Below are positions 8,665 to 8,750 of a stretch of DNA of 8,750 nucleotides, piece by piece. This DNA comes from Yimella sp. (GTDB lineage: Bacteria; Actinomycetota; Actinomycetes; Actinomycetales; Dermatophilaceae): the NCBI GenBank assembly GCA_030150425.1, contig JASLFY010000136.1, positions 1 to 8,750 of the forward strand, given 5' to 3'. The position numbers were made by a program, and so were the translations under genes. The stretch's first letter is position 1, and each line of letters opens with the position of its first letter. The notes under the pieces were generated by a model. It did no database searches and was not told the DNA's origin. It saw only the letters and a list, made by a program, of their open reading frames with translations.

Positions 8665-8750
8665 ACTACGCCTCCCGGGGTGCCTGGGGTTCCCGAGGAT
8701 GGCGTGGCGTGGCATGTCGGACCGGTCGGGCGGTCAGGACGAACCGCAAC

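Larger units (their letters stand above)
8578..8750 (-). other. Non-coding leader upstream of fhaA
   Basis: The 173 bases before fhaA hold no credible gene on either strand; the reading frames that cross it are Arg/Pro-rich and have no recognisable domain. Next to the gene, at about 8596-8622, is a degenerate GGTC/GGTG-rich repeat block. Further up, 8720-8727 is the palindrome GACCGGTC. A short AT-richer island near 8656-8668, unusual in this GC-rich context, is the best place for a promoter -10 element. No terminator-like hairpin with a T run is visible. Confidence 0.6.

Noticed and set aside
8666..8700. Possible hairpin or terminator in the leader (cctcccgggg ... cccgagg)
   Set aside because: The arms pair for only four bases before mismatching and no T run follows on either strand.

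Overview
The window is one continuous, minus-strand, high-GC gene cluster. It is the conserved actinobacterial locus that links Ser/Thr phosphorylation signalling to peptidoglycan synthesis and cell shape. In transcription order (right to left) it reads fhaA, fhaB, pstP, rodA, pbpA, pknA, pknB. The order, the architecture of every product and the near-total coding occupancy (about 98%) match the locus known from Mycobacterium, Streptomyces, Corynebacterium and Micrococcales. The organism is therefore almost certainly a member of Actinomycetota. GC content, heavy use of G/C-ending codons and two GTG starts agree with this. I cannot name the genus from this window alone.

Layout: positions 8578-8750 are a non-coding leader with a plausible but unproven promoter and a good ribosome binding site for fhaA. 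fhaA (7675-8577) and fhaB (7220-7678) encode forkhead-associated (FHA) phosphothreonine-binding proteins. pstP (5840-7213) encodes a membrane-anchored PP2C phosphatase. rodA (4479-5843) encodes a SEDS glycosyltransferase and pbpA (3028-4482) its class B transpeptidase partner. pknA (1610-3031) and pknB (1-1613, cut by the window edge) encode two transmembrane Ser/Thr kinases; only PknB has extracellular PASTA modules. Five of the six junctions are 4-nt stop/start overlaps (ATGA or GTGA) and the sixth is a 6-nt gap, so the set is probably one translationally coupled operon.

How the genes are expected to work together (from known family members): PknB senses muropeptides or lipid II through its PASTA modules and, with PknA, phosphorylates cell-wall proteins on threonine. 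PstP removes these phosphates. FhaA and FhaB read phosphothreonine marks. RodA polymerises lipid II and PbpA cross-links the product.

I found no mobile element, RNA gene, CRISPR array or unknown gene. The notable points are lineage-specific variations on a known system: an alanine at one of the two usual activation-loop phosphothreonine positions of PknB, six exact-length heptad repeats beside the PknA membrane segment, a much shortened FhaA linker with an Asp/Asn/Tyr tract, and the uniform overlap architecture. I do not see a previously undescribed system here.
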